The notes: generated by a model from the sequence alone, not told the origin. Shown: positions 26,501-39,479, counted from the first letter of the stretch. The stretch is DNA of 64,000 nucleotides from Lateolabrax maculatus (GCA_031216445.1 CM062200.1:6726501-6790500); one strand, 5' to 3'. Numbers and translations are program-made.

Positions 26501-26884
26501 ATGTTGTTGCAATTCAATACTTCTACACCTCTCCTCCATTCATCATCAAGTTTTCCACCTCTCCTCTGAGCTGTGTTGCTGTGGCATTTCAGCCTGTGAT
26601 GCAAAGTCTTAAAAGCTGCAATCACCTGTCTGTCTTTCTAATAAAACAGAGGTTCTTTGAATAGAGCAGAATTTGATATCGGCTTTCTAAATCCTGTATA
26701 AGAGACAATGCAGCCTCTCTACAGGAGGCGATGTTCAGTGTCATTCACCACAGACATGGAGACAGGGTGTCTGACTGCTGGAGGGATCAGAAGTGCTTCA
26801 GGCCTGTTTGCATGTGTATGAAACAATTTGTCAGCGTATATAACCAGCTGACCCCTCGCTCACCACAAACCTGACCTCCTTCCA
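20576..26884. other. Gene-free interval, clrn3 to foxi1 (left part)
   Basis: No gene. AT-rich unique sequence plus the MITE at 21047-21494. Short direct duplications of 'ctctatactgtct' occur near 23603 and 23661. Open frames at 22.6-23.1, 25.6-26.0 and 26.1-26.6 kb are short, overlap in several frames and match no family I know. Confidence 0.5.
21047..21494. mobile_element. MITE with CAGTGGTTC terminal repeats
   Basis: The left end reads 'cagtggttcccaacctttt' and the right end '..ctgaaccactg', giving inverted termini CAGTGGTTC. The size is about 448 bp and the internal sequence is AT-rich with no ORF. The 'gtggttcccaaccttttt' start is typical of an abundant vertebrate hAT-like nonautonomous family. 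The flanking 8-mers match poorly, so no convincing target-site duplication remains. Confidence 0.65.
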
Positions 26885-27276
26885 TTAAAGGATAACTGTG
26901 GTTGATTACAATCTGGGTCTTATTTTGTAGTTTTGGTCATCATTTCTGTCGTTTATCATAACATTATACTCACCACAGCAATTGCTGAGATTTGGGAATG
27001 CAGCGACAATGACACAGCAAAGTCCAATGGGGCAAGAAACACAATCACAAGTTGCTCTGACAGTTTAGATTAGATTAAATTATCTAAATCACTTTATTTG
27101 GGCTTAAAACTGTGATTGTGTTTTTTGCCCTGCCAGACTTCTTTTCAGTGATGTTACATGTTCCCAGATTTCAGTAATTGCTTTGGTCAATACAGGGTTA
27201 TTATTATTGATCGAAATGATGGCCAAAACTACAAAAATAAGAGACTATTTGTAATAAACCAAAATTATACTTTTAA
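26885..27276. mobile_element. Fold-back MITE flanked by TTAA
   Basis: Two long inverted arms (about 26889-27053 and 27108-27272) surround a spacer of roughly 55 bp. Paired blocks include 'tagttttggtcatcatttc' with 'gaaatgatggccaaaacta', 'gcaattgctgagattt' with 'aaatctcagtaattgct'-type complement (right arm 'agatttcagtaattgc'), and 'gcaagaaacacaatcaca' with 'tgtgattgtgttttttgc'. Both outer edges are TTAA (26885-26888 and 27273-27276), the duplication left by piggyBac-type insertion. No ORF. The transcript of either strand would form a hairpin of about 165 bp per arm. Confidence 0.75.
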
Positions 27277-27550
27277 AGACCAATATTAGCTTATTGCAGA
27301 TCTATATTAGCATCAATGTATGTATCGACCGATAAGTATGTTTGTCCACCAGAGAGCACTAACAGGTTGATTTTTCAACCATAAAATGTCCCATTTACTT
27401 TGAAAACAAATCTTAGATTGTTTGCTTATGTATGTGTTTATGTTAAAAAAAAAAAAAATCCTATCCATTATAATATATGGTATATCGAATTTTTTATAGT
27501 CCAAATATCAATATCTGCACCAACCTCAAAAATCCAGTATCAGGCTATAA

Positions 27551-27589
27551 TACATACATACATACATGGATATATACATGCATACATAT
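27551..27589 (+). repeat. (CATA)n microsatellite, imperfect
   Basis: Tandem CATA units interrupted by 'tggatatatacatg'. Confidence 0.85.
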
Positions 27590-28997
27590 GTGACAACTAT
27601 AAAAAAACAAAAACAACTTGAAATAAGGAGGAAAAAAACATGGACACGCCCAAAACAAATAAAAATTAGATTTTCATTTGTGCCTAAAAAAACAGCATAC
27701 ATAATTAGACCGCCGCACAAAAAAGGATACAACCATGGTAATGGTGGAGATAACGCTGTCTTCACCCCCTGTGTCAACTCATCACCTCCTGGTTGGATGT
27801 CAACGGAGGGAGGAAGAGGAGAGAGGGGTGAGGCGGGAAGGAGATGGATGGGGGGTGGGTGAAGGGATCACCTTGCCAAATCCGCTGTGAAGGCCTCAGC
27901 CCGGTGCACTTAGCGTAGCGGCCGGAGCCAACACGTAGCAGTGTGTCGGTCTCCCTGGGGCGACACTCAGGCATCGGCCTCCCTGCCATTGTCATCTGTC
28001 CGTCTCTCAGCCTCTCCATCCAGCAATCTGCCTGGAGGAAACTTACTTCCTCCCTCCACATTCTTCCTCCCTCCATTACCCCCAGGAGGAGCAAGGGAAG
28101 TTGTGTCGAATGGGACTCCCAGGCAGGGTCAGGGGAGTATCGATGTCGGAGCCTAAATGTTAGGGTATTTCCACTAATTAGATCACCCTTAAAGCACTAT
28201 AAGACATAAAGAAGTGAAATCCTCTTGCATATATCTTTTGAATTAATGCTTAGTTGGGCAGAGGATATGTATGGTTTGAGCTGGTGGATCTATGACAGTG
28301 ATAAGTGTCAAGATGCTCACACACCTCACTGAGCGGAATGGCAAATATGTCATCATCCTGAGACAGGGTCTAGCCAGGCCGTTTCAATGAGTGCACCCAT
28401 GTCAGGGTGATGTATGGACACAGTAACACAACCTCTGAGAAGGCATAGGGGGGAAAGGCTGCGCTGCCAACCAGCCTCTCAGATCCTGAGAAGAAGAATA
28501 GGGGCCTCATGTAAACATTTGAGTCATGTCACTCATTTCTCCTCTGGTGATTTTTAACCAACCTGGACACAAATGCCTGCCCGCCGGCAGCCATGTGTGA
28601 AGTTCTGACTCAAAGCCCCACGACAGGTCAACATTTATTTGAACTTTTACATAAATTTATAGCTCACGTTGAAGAGATAGTCCAAACCAAAGGTCAGCCC
28701 CACTGCTTTTAACACTATGGATTACACCTTCAGAGGTTTGTCTGACAAAACCCTGCCCTTTGGCTGGTTATACATTTTGGAAAGCTCACAGAAAGCCCGA
28801 CCCAAGTCTCTTAATGGAAATGGCTTGGGAACTCATTTGCGAGGAACAGCAAGAATAACACTAAGTCTTGGAGGAATTTCGTCCCCTGGGGATCCTTAAG
28901 TGATGTCCATCTCCCCTCAGTCATTCAGAGAGCTGAAACTGGAGAACATGACTGACACTTTGAGTTCTCTTTCTATTTATCTAAATCCTGTAGTGTG

Positions 28998-29410
28998 TTA
29001 AAAGAATTGGTTCACAGATTGCTAAAAGTTTGAGAGTTTTGCTTTTATTGGTTTACAGGTTTTGACACATCTATCTCTGAGATTTCTGCCAATACGATGT
29101 AAATTAGTTCAATTTCCTATATGTGTCTTGATTTGAAACATTTCAACAGCAAATCTATATTAAAAAAAGGTATTCTTGTTATTCTGGATAATCCATGCTG
29201 TCAACATTTCTTTGGTAAAAAGTAGTTCCCATAAAAACTGGATAATCCAAAGTAACAGGATTTGGAAAATGTTGCTTTTACACTTTTTGAAAGCTTTGAG
29301 CACCTCGAATGAAATTCCATTCATCTAAATTGTATTGGGGTTGGCAGAAATCTCAGAGGAAGATATTTCAAAATGTAGGCAAATAAAACCAAAACATGGC
29401 TACAGTACTG
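28998..29410. repeat. Palindromic MITE-like repeat, same family as clrn3 intron 1
   Basis: The inner arms pair: 'ctgagatttctgccaatac' (about 29080) with '..ttggcagaaatctcag' (about 29345), and 'ttattctggataatcca' (about 29180) with 'tggataatccaaagtaac' (about 29240). It shares blocks with the repeat at 19024-19330. The outer boundaries are approximate; it starts after 'gtgttaaaagaattggttcac'. Confidence 0.6.
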
Positions 29411-30881
29411 TGCACATCCACCAATAAAAAACGCCACAGTATAACGCGTGCTAGTGAGCTTCACTCCATGAGTAAATCAGAAAAAAAGAAAGCAGGACAT
29501 ACAATAAGATGGCAGCACAGAAGACAACAATAGTATCCTAATGTTGACATGTTTAATTATTAATGAGCTACAGCTTTAATTGGTCAGTAACAACAGTATG
29601 TATTGACTTCCCCAATATTCACTAATGAACCACATTCATGAACTAACTTTACACAATTCAATTTACTGTTCATGAACACTATTTGTAAAGCTGGGAAGTG
29701 AGAAGAAGTGAACAGAATACTTTGCGGGACAAAAATCAAATATGTAATTCAGATATTTTACTCTATTTAATCCTTTTTTTTAAGTAAAAAGTGTTTGTGG
29801 TGAAGTAATCAGTGCCACAACCTGCCCAGCAGAGGCCCCCATTCCCTCTCCTCCCTCCAGTCAGAAACCAAAAACCTCACCATACCAAAGCCATATCAAG
29901 ACAGAGGATCCTAAGACACAATAAAATCGGAGATGTATGGGAACCATCGAGGTAGAAATGTCTGCCGTGATTTATCCCAGCACGCCTTTCCCAGTTTAGA
30001 CTCAGACATGTCTACATGTGAAGATTTAAATGTGAGATACAGGTGAAGGGAATTTAAAATGACCCTGACAGAAACTATGAAATATGGGAGCATAAATGTA
30101 CATGCTGTCAAATGGGTAAAATATCATAAGGGTAACACATACTCTTCCATACAGTGAACCCCTGCCAGCTCCTGGAACAGTGCCCAAACCTCGATTCTGG
30201 GACTACTTGCTCAGTGTATTCTGGCAAAGTTGCTAATTTTACCCCATAAATAAATGTGCGGTTCACTGCCTGGATAACCTGAGCAGTAAAACTATTCAGT
30301 AGGTGATTCCAAACATTATTCCTTGTGCTTTTCAAATGCTTTCTAATCCTGTAAGTGTGACACAAACACTTAACAAAGGAATGCTTCTTCACTGTGCTTA
30401 AGCTCAACCCGCTGAGAGGAGAGTTCTACTTGCCATAAGATGTCAAAATAATCAGCTCAGAGTGTTCAGCAGCTGGCACAGCCTCAAAGAGCTGGCCATT
30501 ATGTATGACAAAGCCAGTGTCTGCAAGCAGGACACGGTGAAAAACAACACCCAGTGATGTACAGTACTGTAAAGGCGAGCAGACTCAAACCTATTGTTGG
30601 CAATCTTCAGCATTCCAAATAACACAAAAACTAAAAAATGATCATGATGTGTACTCACCATGACTTTAATTCATAAAGACATGTCAGCTGTGAAAGGACG
30701 GTAATCTCAATTTAGCAAATGAAAAGCTGAGCCAAACAGACTTGAACCAGGTTTATTTGCTCTGTAGCTGTGCTGACTCCATTGTTACATCATGTGAGTT
30801 AATACAGAATAGGCCAAATTCTGTCTGAAATATGAAACAAACAAGGATAGAATTTGACAACCCTGCTTACATCACTATGAT

Positions 30882-31172
30882 TAGAGCTGAAACGACATTA
30901 ATCGATAAGTCTTTCAACAGAAAAAATGAAGCAACAATTTTGATTGATCTGTAAAGTCATTTTTCAAGCAAAATTGCAAGACATTACCAAGTTTCAGCTT
31001 TTAAATTGTAAGAATTTGCTGCTTTTCTTGATCTTATTTGATAGTAAAATGAACATCGTTAGGTTTTGAGGTGTTTGTTGGACAAAACAAGACATTTGAT
31101 ATCATCACCTTGTGCTTTAGGAAATTGTGTCACTTTAATTAATAATGATTAATAGATAAATTGCTCCCCTAG
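30882..31172. mobile_element. hAT-type MITE, diverged copy
   Basis: Starts 'tagagctgaaacgac', contains 'agaatttgctgcttttcttg' and 'ggacaaaacaagacatttga', the same family as the elements at 13521 and 9250 but with opposite internal order, and ends in a TAAT-rich terminus near 31170. Nonautonomous, no ORF. Confidence 0.65.
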
Positions 31173-32504
31173 TTATGATAGTCCCCATTTTGAGGGATTT
31201 TTAAAAATTAACTTTGTATTTACTTTTTTACATACCATTTAAAATTGTGTGTTTGATAAAAGACACATGAGAGTAAAAGTCAGAACTTTGTACATTATGA
31301 TTAAACTTTTTTTTTTAACTGAGCAAGACTTCTTCACTTAGAGTTAAATGCCAAAACTCCATATTCCAAAATGTCTGCAATGAATGGATATGAAAATTGT
31401 GCCCCTGTGCCTGAAATAATGTAACCAGCATTGTCACTGATTGTACAAAATATAAAGGAACTCAATTCAAGTGGTACAGAGATGAAGTGAATCCTGCTAA
31501 TCTTAATTGTTTTCCCTTACAAAATCTATGCCAATCACAAAGGAAGGGAAGTAGACGTACATTATGTTCATAATCCTTTGCACGATTGAGATAAGTAAAA
31601 CGTTCTGGGACTCAGTAGAAGGTCTTCCCTAATATTTTGCACATTTATTGCAGTACAGCGAAGGTGACTATCAGCCATGAAGGTGATTACTACTTAAATC
31701 TCTTGATCCATCCCACATGTGGATCTCAAGCACTGTTGACTGTAAATAATAACTCAACCTGACCTGCAGTCACTTAGGAAAAGTGAGACAAGAACTACTT
31801 GAAAGACAGTGGGAAGTTTTCGGTTTATTCTTCAAGGTATATCTGAGAAAGATTTTAGGTCAATGTGATAATCAGTGAATGCACAAAGCTTGTCAAGACA
31901 GTGCCAACACTTTAATTTACCCCCAGGATCCTCACTTCCACTTACATCAGTCATTTATTTCCTCATTCATATCATCTTATTAAAAAGCCTTTGGCTTTAG
32001 AATCAGTGAGTAGATTGGGCTTTGTTGGAAAATCTTGGGTTATATGATATGGACTTTGGCTGAGTGGTCTAAAGAAGGATGCATTGTCTGTGAGAGCAGG
32101 TTTTTTTCTGTCTTACACAAAAGCTGACAGCTTCCCTCGGCTCTGGCATGAGCTTGGCTTTTAATCAGAAACAAAACTGTACACCTGATCAGCTTTGTGC
32201 TGTTACAACGACACCATCATCTCGAAAATGAAACGCATGAAATACCCTAACATGGCTTTTGTGTCAGTGGATATTTGATTGATTTATGACAAATTCTGTG
32301 AATGAGCAATCTGATTTTCACTACTCAAATTGAAACTGTGGGCCACACTTGTGGGCCTTTCATGCACTGCAGTTAAAAACACATCTGATTATTGCATCCT
32401 TTCATAATGTCCATGAGTACCATGATTCATCTGAGAATCAATTTAAACAGTTGCTTGTCTCTGAGGTCTGTCCATGCACTTCAGCAGGTGGCTCTTTTCA
32501 TTAA

Positions 32505-32780
32505 ACCTAAACGCCTGATGATTGTGCTCTTCATTAAAGGCTATGCAGTAATATGGGCCTGAGATGATTGCCTCTGTGGTGGTTAAATATAGTGGTTGGA
32601 CAAGGCCTCTGCCGCCGCGTAATGAGAAAAGTCAATAGAGTCGGGGCTATTACGCTGTCAGCGCTCGTACCATTACACACCATTAAAAACCGCACAACTC
32701 TGTGATTCATCCTCATTATATTTATTGGATAGATGGTCTGATCTAATTGTAGAAGCGGTTCAACCCTTGCATAGTTCAAC
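32505..32780. promoter_or_regulatory. Candidate conserved noncoding element
   Basis: A non-repetitive block with CG-containing words rare elsewhere ('ctgccgccgcgtaatgag', 'gctgtcagcgctcgtacc') mixed with TAAT and ATTA cores. It lies about 10 kb downstream of foxi1 (gene on the minus strand) in a gene-free interval, which fits a distal enhancer. Texture-based only. Confidence 0.32.
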
Positions 32781-33329
32781 ATGTGTCATCATTTTGTAGC
32801 CACTCAACTTTTTGGAATAATAAATACTGGATCTACTTTATGAGGGATTGATAAATTCAGTATATTTGAAACACATGGAAGGTTTTTGTGGTATTCTAAC
32901 TTTCTCCTAAGTAAAAGTATTGCTAGATGGTGATGCAATCTACAGTATTTCTTCTGTTTATTCAGTGAGAGAAGAGTGCTAAACTGTAAACTCGGTCATT
33001 AGTGTGTGACCCATACAAGCCCTCAGTGTTGACATGTACGCAGAGGGCAGTGTGCCTGGCTTATTTAACAGAATGGAAATGAACCACTTGTCACTCCCCC
33101 TTCATCAAATTATTTCTGCAGCGCTACAGGTCCATATTCGGCACTGTCGAAGGCTAACTGCAAAGCCTACAGCTTTTTAGCACAGGTACCAGATGAAAAG
33201 GGGATTTACAAGAGCCAACCACACATGCCCCGACACAGGAGGAGTCCTGAGATAGTCCCAAACAAAGCATCGTCTGTCTGTCTGTCATTTGTGAAGGTCA
33301 TTAATGTGTAATCATATTCAAATGGTTCT

Positions 33330-33800
33330 TGAGGAGGCGTCTGAGCAGCCCACCAGTATGCAGATGGAGGTCAGGGGGGCTTGCCCTCCAGGACTTATCC
33401 CAAGGCGGCTCTCCCCTCCTGGTTTGAATCCCCCGTGGGCCTGCGGACATGTCATGGCCCATCACCCAGCAGACAGACAGGTCCCCGACTGGGGTCGTCC
33501 TCCAGACTGGCAGACTTGCTTGATAGCTACTGTTCAACCCCCCCTATTGTGATTTAACTGGTGGTCACAAGCCCCATTAGCATAATGATAAAAGATAGAG
33601 ACACCTCCCTTTGAATTCTATCAGGTAGCTCGAAAGCTGAGTGTAATGAAAGGGATAATTACACAATTTATATAGGGAGGGGCACTGACAGCTGCACAAA
33701 GCTATCTGGCCATGGCCTGACCCACCTAATTAAGACAGTGTTCCATCAATCTTGAAGTCCCTGTCAGTGACTTGGTCCCTGGTAGTTTAAAGTAAATAGA
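33330..33800. promoter_or_regulatory. Candidate conserved noncoding element cluster
   Basis: The left half (33330-33540) is GC-richer ('gggggcttgccctccaggac', 'ccccgactggggtcgtcctc'). The right half has 'aaagggataattacacaatt', 'gacagctgcac' and 'cacctaattaagacag', combining homeodomain-like and E-box cores. No repeat signature or credible ORF. Confidence 0.3.
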
Positions 33801-35379
33801 AAAGTGTGTCTCCCAACAATCCTTTTAACGGCCCATTTAGGCTCTTAGAGTGGATGAATATAGAAAGGTTTTTATAGAAAAAGGCATACCATTTTTTTCC
33901 GGGAACCTTAAGAAAACTTGATTATGCCTCCACAGACCTTTATTCAGAAACTATTCACCGCTTTCTTGTCGTAGTGACGAGGGTTTAAAAAGCTTCTCCA
34001 TGCTGAGAACAGTAGGGGTTAGAAAAACAAGGCTCTTTAAATCACAGCCTGGTTTGCAACAGAAGACGGCTGAGAGGGACACTGTCGACTGCAGAAAACT
34101 GCTAAACTCTGTATTGGTTTTTCATTTTTCAGTCATTTTTTTTCTTTTTTTTTACTAAACTAACACCAGGTTCTTATCACAGATAAAGTATTACTCCCCC
34201 AGTGTAAGAATAAAGATTAGCAGACGACATCATTACTAAGATGAATACTGTGACTCTTGACTCCATCTTTTGTAATTCAGAATGAGGCAAAACATTTTAT
34301 ATTGGGTCTCAGGTAAAGGAAAAAATACGCTGTCCTTATTTAGTGTGCTTGTCTATTATCCTATAAATTAATGTAAGTCGGGGACGAGAGTGACCCAGTG
34401 GTTCAAACAGCAATCAGCACAGCATCTCTATTTCACGGGATAAATACAGTGGTTCCCTCTCGCTGACTTAATTATGCCTTTCTGTGCCTCAGATTATCCT
34501 TATCTTGTAAAAACCTATTTTCCCTCATGGTGAATAAAAAAAAGAAGGCCTCTTTGTCAAGTGGGGGCATGTCAACACACTTCTGTGGATGATGTCGGCC
34601 TCTCAGCGGTGCTGTCAGCATCAGTGCGGAGTGGATACACACGCACATATGAAAACATGCATGGCCGCACGTGTGCATCCTGGATTATGTCATAGCCCTG
34701 GCATGCCATCACATGACAAAGGGGAACAGACTGCGTTTAATGAGTTAGAGCGACACAACACTTGCTTGTTTTTATCACGGAACACAGCACGAGTACCAAT
34801 AGCAGTCTGCGCAACTCTGAGAGTGTTAACAGAGGAGCTTTTGCAGCAGCAGTGAGCCTGGAAGCCTGTTTCCCCAGACAGGGTGCAGGTCCTGTGTTTA
34901 TGGTTGACACACAAGCTGTTTGGGGTTGATAGACTCCAATACCAGAGTCAACACATAGCACTTGCTGTGCGCTGATGATTGTTTGAACACTTGTCTGGCA
35001 AATAACCATCTTCTTTCTGTTTCCAGGGCTGCTGCTGCGCAAGCCAGGTAGATTTTCATGTGCATGGTGTCTCTATGTTCCTAAAATAGTGCCTGTGTTC
35101 CTCAGGGAGATGAATGCATTGAATCCAACATTTTTTCTAAGTATTAAAAAAGGTGGAACGATGCCTAGTCTGTATTTTCATCCTGTGCAGACATTTCAGC
35201 ATGTTAATTATTTTAAGCAATAAAAGAATGAAAGACTTAATAGTAATATTATTAATAGCTGATTGTGGTATAATTACATGCTTAAGGGGGTGATCAGCTT
35301 ATCATGGTATTACATCTTCTTGATTAAAGCACTTTAAAAGAGCTGCCTTTCTTTCCCTCCTCTTTAAGATGATAGCAGC

Positions 35380-35600
35380 TGCCTCAGAAGTGAGCAAGGG
35401 CCTTGAAGTGCAGGCTGGGATTAGTGGCAAACACAAAAGGAGCATTTGGAGGGGGCATCCCTGTCCCTTTTGAAAGGCTATCATTTAGAGCCTTCAGCCA
35501 TAGATCATCTGCGGCTTACATGGGGAAAACTTGGTTAAATGTTGATCAGGCCCATTATTTGACTCTCTGTGAGGGGTGCGTTTGATGGTTCAGGCCAGGG
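35380..35600. promoter_or_regulatory. Candidate conserved noncoding element
   Basis: A balanced, non-repetitive block ('caggctgggattagtggc', 'cagccatagatcatctgcgg') with a GATTA (bicoid/OTX-like) core and no coding potential. Part of the cluster 5-10 kb downstream of foxi1. Confidence 0.25.
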
Positions 35601-37449
35601 AGGGCTCCAGCGTTGTCTGAGGCTCAGTCTGTCTCCCCTCTCCTGTCTCTCTATTGGTATGCATCCCTCATAATAGAGGCAGGAGGTAGGGGGTCTCATT
35701 AGGGGCCGGGCGAGTGTTGTTTTGGGGGGGGAGCAGTCAATGAATTCCTCGGGGCAGATGCACCAGCATCACACAGGATTGAAGCTGAATAATGCATCAT
35801 GGGAGCCGGTGAAACTCATAAAAAACACATAAGGCCAATTCTTGTTTGCTTCTGCAAAATCTATGCAGTCAAACATAGCTCCATATCTGTTTCCGAATGA
35901 CGTGCATCAAGATGCGTCTCAAAGTTCAAAAGTGCTCAAGGTGGGCTGCGTCTTTTGACAACAGGGACTTCATCTGCTGTCACATTCACGCTGAGAGATA
36001 GCTTCCTTTAGAACTACAGAGAGTGACTGACAAGTGGTACAGAGGTAGCTATTTTGAGGATCCCCTGAGTACTGAATTATCTCCTCACTTCCGTCTTTCC
36101 ACCAAAAGTCCAGACTGCAGCGGGTAAAATGCATTCCCTCTGGGTAGCTACTTCCTCTGTCATCTGTCACCACTTCCTGTCTGTCAAGAGCAGGTAATGA
36201 CAGCGCACAGGTGTTGCCAGCCGGGTGGTATCACCGCAAGGCGTCAGCAGCACAAAACATGCTATTTTCCCCAGAAACCTTGATGTTGTTTCAGTTCCGT
36301 TCCTTTCATTTCAAAATTTAGGATCAAATAATTTTTCCGTTTTTTACAGTACGTCTCCAACTTATTCACATACTGCAGCAATCACCACAGACAGGTCAAA
36401 TGCACCATTATCATGTGCAGGACTTAAAGTGGGCCCTGAACCGAGCTAAAATGATTACATATTGGCCGTTACTCGGATATTTGTTCTGCTGCACTGCACA
36501 TAGAAATTGATGTTCCATGAACCCTGGATATTGTTCTCATAAGGTCATGGTTTGGAATTTCATGTAGGTGATGAATGGCTGCAGTTTTATTGTGGAACCC
36601 ACGAGTAAGCCTTTCACTGTATTGAGATTATCAGAGATTATAGTTAAAACCACAAAATTAAAATAAGCCTCTGTGATTATTAGTATTAGATTAGTATTTT
36701 CTTTAAATATTGGAGTTTTATTTTTTTTTATCACAGAGGGTTGGTTTCAAGTGAGTCAGAATGACCCATAACTTGTTTGAAACATCAGTCTGGTTGATGT
36801 GAACTTTCGTTTCTGGCATCTCAGCAGTGTGTAAAACCACTGCCATGGTTTGTTATGACAAAGGTCACGGATAACGGATGATCTGCCTACAGTTCCCTAA
36901 TGTGAGAACAAAGACTTTGTCAAAATATATTCCAGCAATAGAGTGAGCAGGGGATAAGTTACATTGTTTTGGGGATAGGTTTTCCAGACAGAGCGATGTG
37001 AAGACAGGCTCTGGCTGTGGATTTACTGGGACTCGTTCTAGTCCGTTAATCCTTGTATCTCTTTGACTCTTTCAGCAGGTTCTTCTGCTGGCAAGCCTTA
37101 CGGGCTCTGAAGTGGCTGCCCTTCCTGTGCTCACCAATAATTCTAGGACCTGGTATTTAAACCAGTCTGTTTCCACTGATAGAACGGAGAAAAGCATTTG
37201 AGGTTGACATGATAAAAGAAAATTATATGTACAACAACAACTAATTGCATGGTGCCGATTTGATTTTGAAACATTTTCATGTTTTTAGACATTTTAGCAT
37301 TCAGTTTTGATTATCCTATACTGAGTAGAATATAATACCTACATCTGACTTTCAATCTGAATGAAATTAATCTAAAACAGAAATAAAATAAAAAGAACAA
37401 AGCTAAAGGTAGAATATGGCAAGTGGGGCAGCAAGAGGTGTCACCACAT

Positions 37450-37640
37450 TTTTCACATGCTCTCAACAGCCGAGCAGTTTGCGCTGAGATGGCTCTTGTT
37501 CTGTATAAAATAATCCATATGGCTGCTCGTCCGGAGCAGGGATCCCATGCCGTTACCGGCCCATACGTTAGGCTTTTTATGGGCCTCGGATGGGGAATGA
37601 TGAAACCGAACCAGGTCATGCCAATTGATAGACATTCTCC
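37450..37640. promoter_or_regulatory. Candidate conserved noncoding element
   Basis: 'tcgtccggagcagggatccc', 'atgccgttaccggcccatac' and 'ggcctcggatggggaatgat' give an unusually CG-containing, non-repetitive block within AT-rich DNA. Confidence 0.28.
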
Positions 37641-38589
37641 TCAGCTATCATTTGCACACACAATCCTTTTAAAGTGCATCGAAGAGAGGTGCCCCCCCTC
37701 CTCATAGCTGTATAGTGGCTTCCCCAGAAGCTGTCATCACATTGTTCTCTTAAATATTTAACTTCCTCAAGAGATTGAGCTGTAATATAAGAAATTATCC
37801 CTATAATGCCCACTGACTGTTACAAACAGATGTGAAATTTCAGGGTAGACCCAGACTGTAATCCGCCCCCCTATGGCCAACATATCATGTTCTTCACTGG
37901 GGTCAGACGCACAGTCTCCCTTTTCATATTACCCCTCAGATTTGTCTGTAAGGTAGTGTTATATGGGCTGTGGAGAATTATTAGGCTCTGGACACATCTT
38001 CTCATTTGAAATCCTGAATACTTTACAAACCAACAAGTTGCATTACAAAGCACATCTTAAAGTTAAAGTCAACAGCGCATGGCATGGCAAAAATACTGCA
38101 CAGTACATTTTTAAAAGCAGGTTTTCGAGTGGGTTGCAAGGCTTGTTCTTGTTGCCTATCTATCAGTTGGGGAGATCTCGCTCAACAGCTAATGGGAGTT
38201 CAGGTTCTCACTTCGCTGAGTGCAACTTTATCCAGCAGTGATTCATCACTCCAGCTCATGTCACTCACTGGCCTCCAGGTCCCAAGCTGCAGACAACTCC
38301 TCTACGTGTCTTTCCGGTTGTGGTATCTAAACTGTGATATCCTAAACTGAAAATACACCTGAATCAAAACAGAGCAACAGCCCTATTTGTGTATTTGTTT
38401 ATTTATCCTCTTTGTAAGAGTTAGATGTGTTCTCTCTCAGTAAAACTCACTGCAGGTGAAGCAGATGTTGCGTGTTTCGGGAAACACCCTTCCCTGCTCT
38501 CCATAGTTGGCATCAGATGTCTCGCTGGTGTATCTAGTCCCGTAAAGAGAAGGATTAAAATAATCTAGTTCTGAAACACCAGCTCCTTC

Positions 38590-38720
38590 AATTATGAGCC
38601 AACCTTGCCTAGGAGGGATGACCCTTTGAGGTTGAAACCCATCATTATGGGTTTAGCCCACTAGGCATGTGCAGGGACCAGCAGCCACCCTTATGCTGAG
38701 GTATTCTGCTGGGCCTTCAG
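38590..38720. promoter_or_regulatory. Candidate conserved element with nested hairpin
   Basis: A perfect 8-bp inverted repeat, AAACCCAT..ATGGGTTT, with a CATT loop (38635-38654) is enclosed by a second 6-bp pair, GCCTAG (38608-38613) and CTAGGC (38662-38667). The surrounding sequence is GC-rich and non-repetitive. It could be a structured RNA, a palindromic binding site or chance. Confidence 0.3.
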
Positions 38721-38927
38721 CCCTGCAGCCAGGGGCCCTCGAGCAGGTAAAGCAGAGACATGGTGGCCTGACTGATATTCATGTGAGCTGGGTAAATGTG
38801 CCCTTCAGGCACAGTGCACTGGAGCGTTACATTTCTGAGAACTGAGAGGGCTGAATTGAACTTGGAAAGCAAGTGGATGTACTCTGTTGTTTGCTTTGCA
38901 TGCAGGCTTGGGGTTGTACTGTGATAT

Positions 38928-39190
38928 CAGTGATGGAGGAACTATTCATATATTTTAAGTAAGTAAAAGTAGCAATACCACAGTTTAGATACTCTTTTCC
39001 ATGTAAAAATGCATTAAATAATGTATTTAATAAGAATTAGCATCAAAATATACTTAAATAAAGTAAAAAAAAAAATAAAGTGTGCAGAATGGCCCATTTC
39101 AGAATAATATAAATTATATAATTGAAATATAATATTATATTATTATTGATGAGTAGCTTAACCTAATATAATACATGGTCATTTATTAGT
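38928..39190 (+). repeat. Percomorph interspersed repeat ('aagtaaaagtagcaatacc')
   Basis: Contains 'aagtaaaagtagcaatacca', 'attagcatcaaaatatactt' and 'cagaatggcccatttcagaa', consecutive motifs of a very abundant percomorph nonautonomous element beginning 'cagtgatggagg'. The right end is AT-rich and eroded. Confidence 0.75.
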
Positions 39191-39479
39191 TGATCATATT
39201 TTGTGTGAATGTACTTAAATTCCACAATTGCCTGATTTTATAGATTTTGAAAAAATTCTTAATGATTCTGAATTATTGTATCCTGGCAGTTCCACATAGT
39301 TAAGCCTGAATTGAGGGATAAAGAAATGACAGTAATAAGAACTAAAAGGCCTCTGAATGTGAAAGGCTTTACACCCCATTCATTGGACCTGATGAGGATT
39401 TCAACAGAAAACTTGTTACTGTGAGAACCTGCTCCTGTATGACAAAAATCCTCTTTGTCTGATCCGTGGCCCTGCTGCA

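Larger units (their letters stand above)
27277..32504. other. Gene-free interval with repeats
   Basis: No gene. Contains A13 at about 27446, a CATA microsatellite at 27551-27589, a GC-richer CT-rich stretch at 27780-28140, a palindromic repeat at about 28998-29410 and a MITE at 30882-31172. Confidence 0.5.

Noticed and set aside
26078..26612. Overlapping plus-strand open frames near 26.1-26.6 kb
   Set aside because: Three frames are open in partial overlap without a consistent protein signal or splice structure.
33395..33450. 'ggtttgaatcc' resembling a tRNA T-arm B box
   Set aside because: No A box or cloverleaf can be formed at the right distance.
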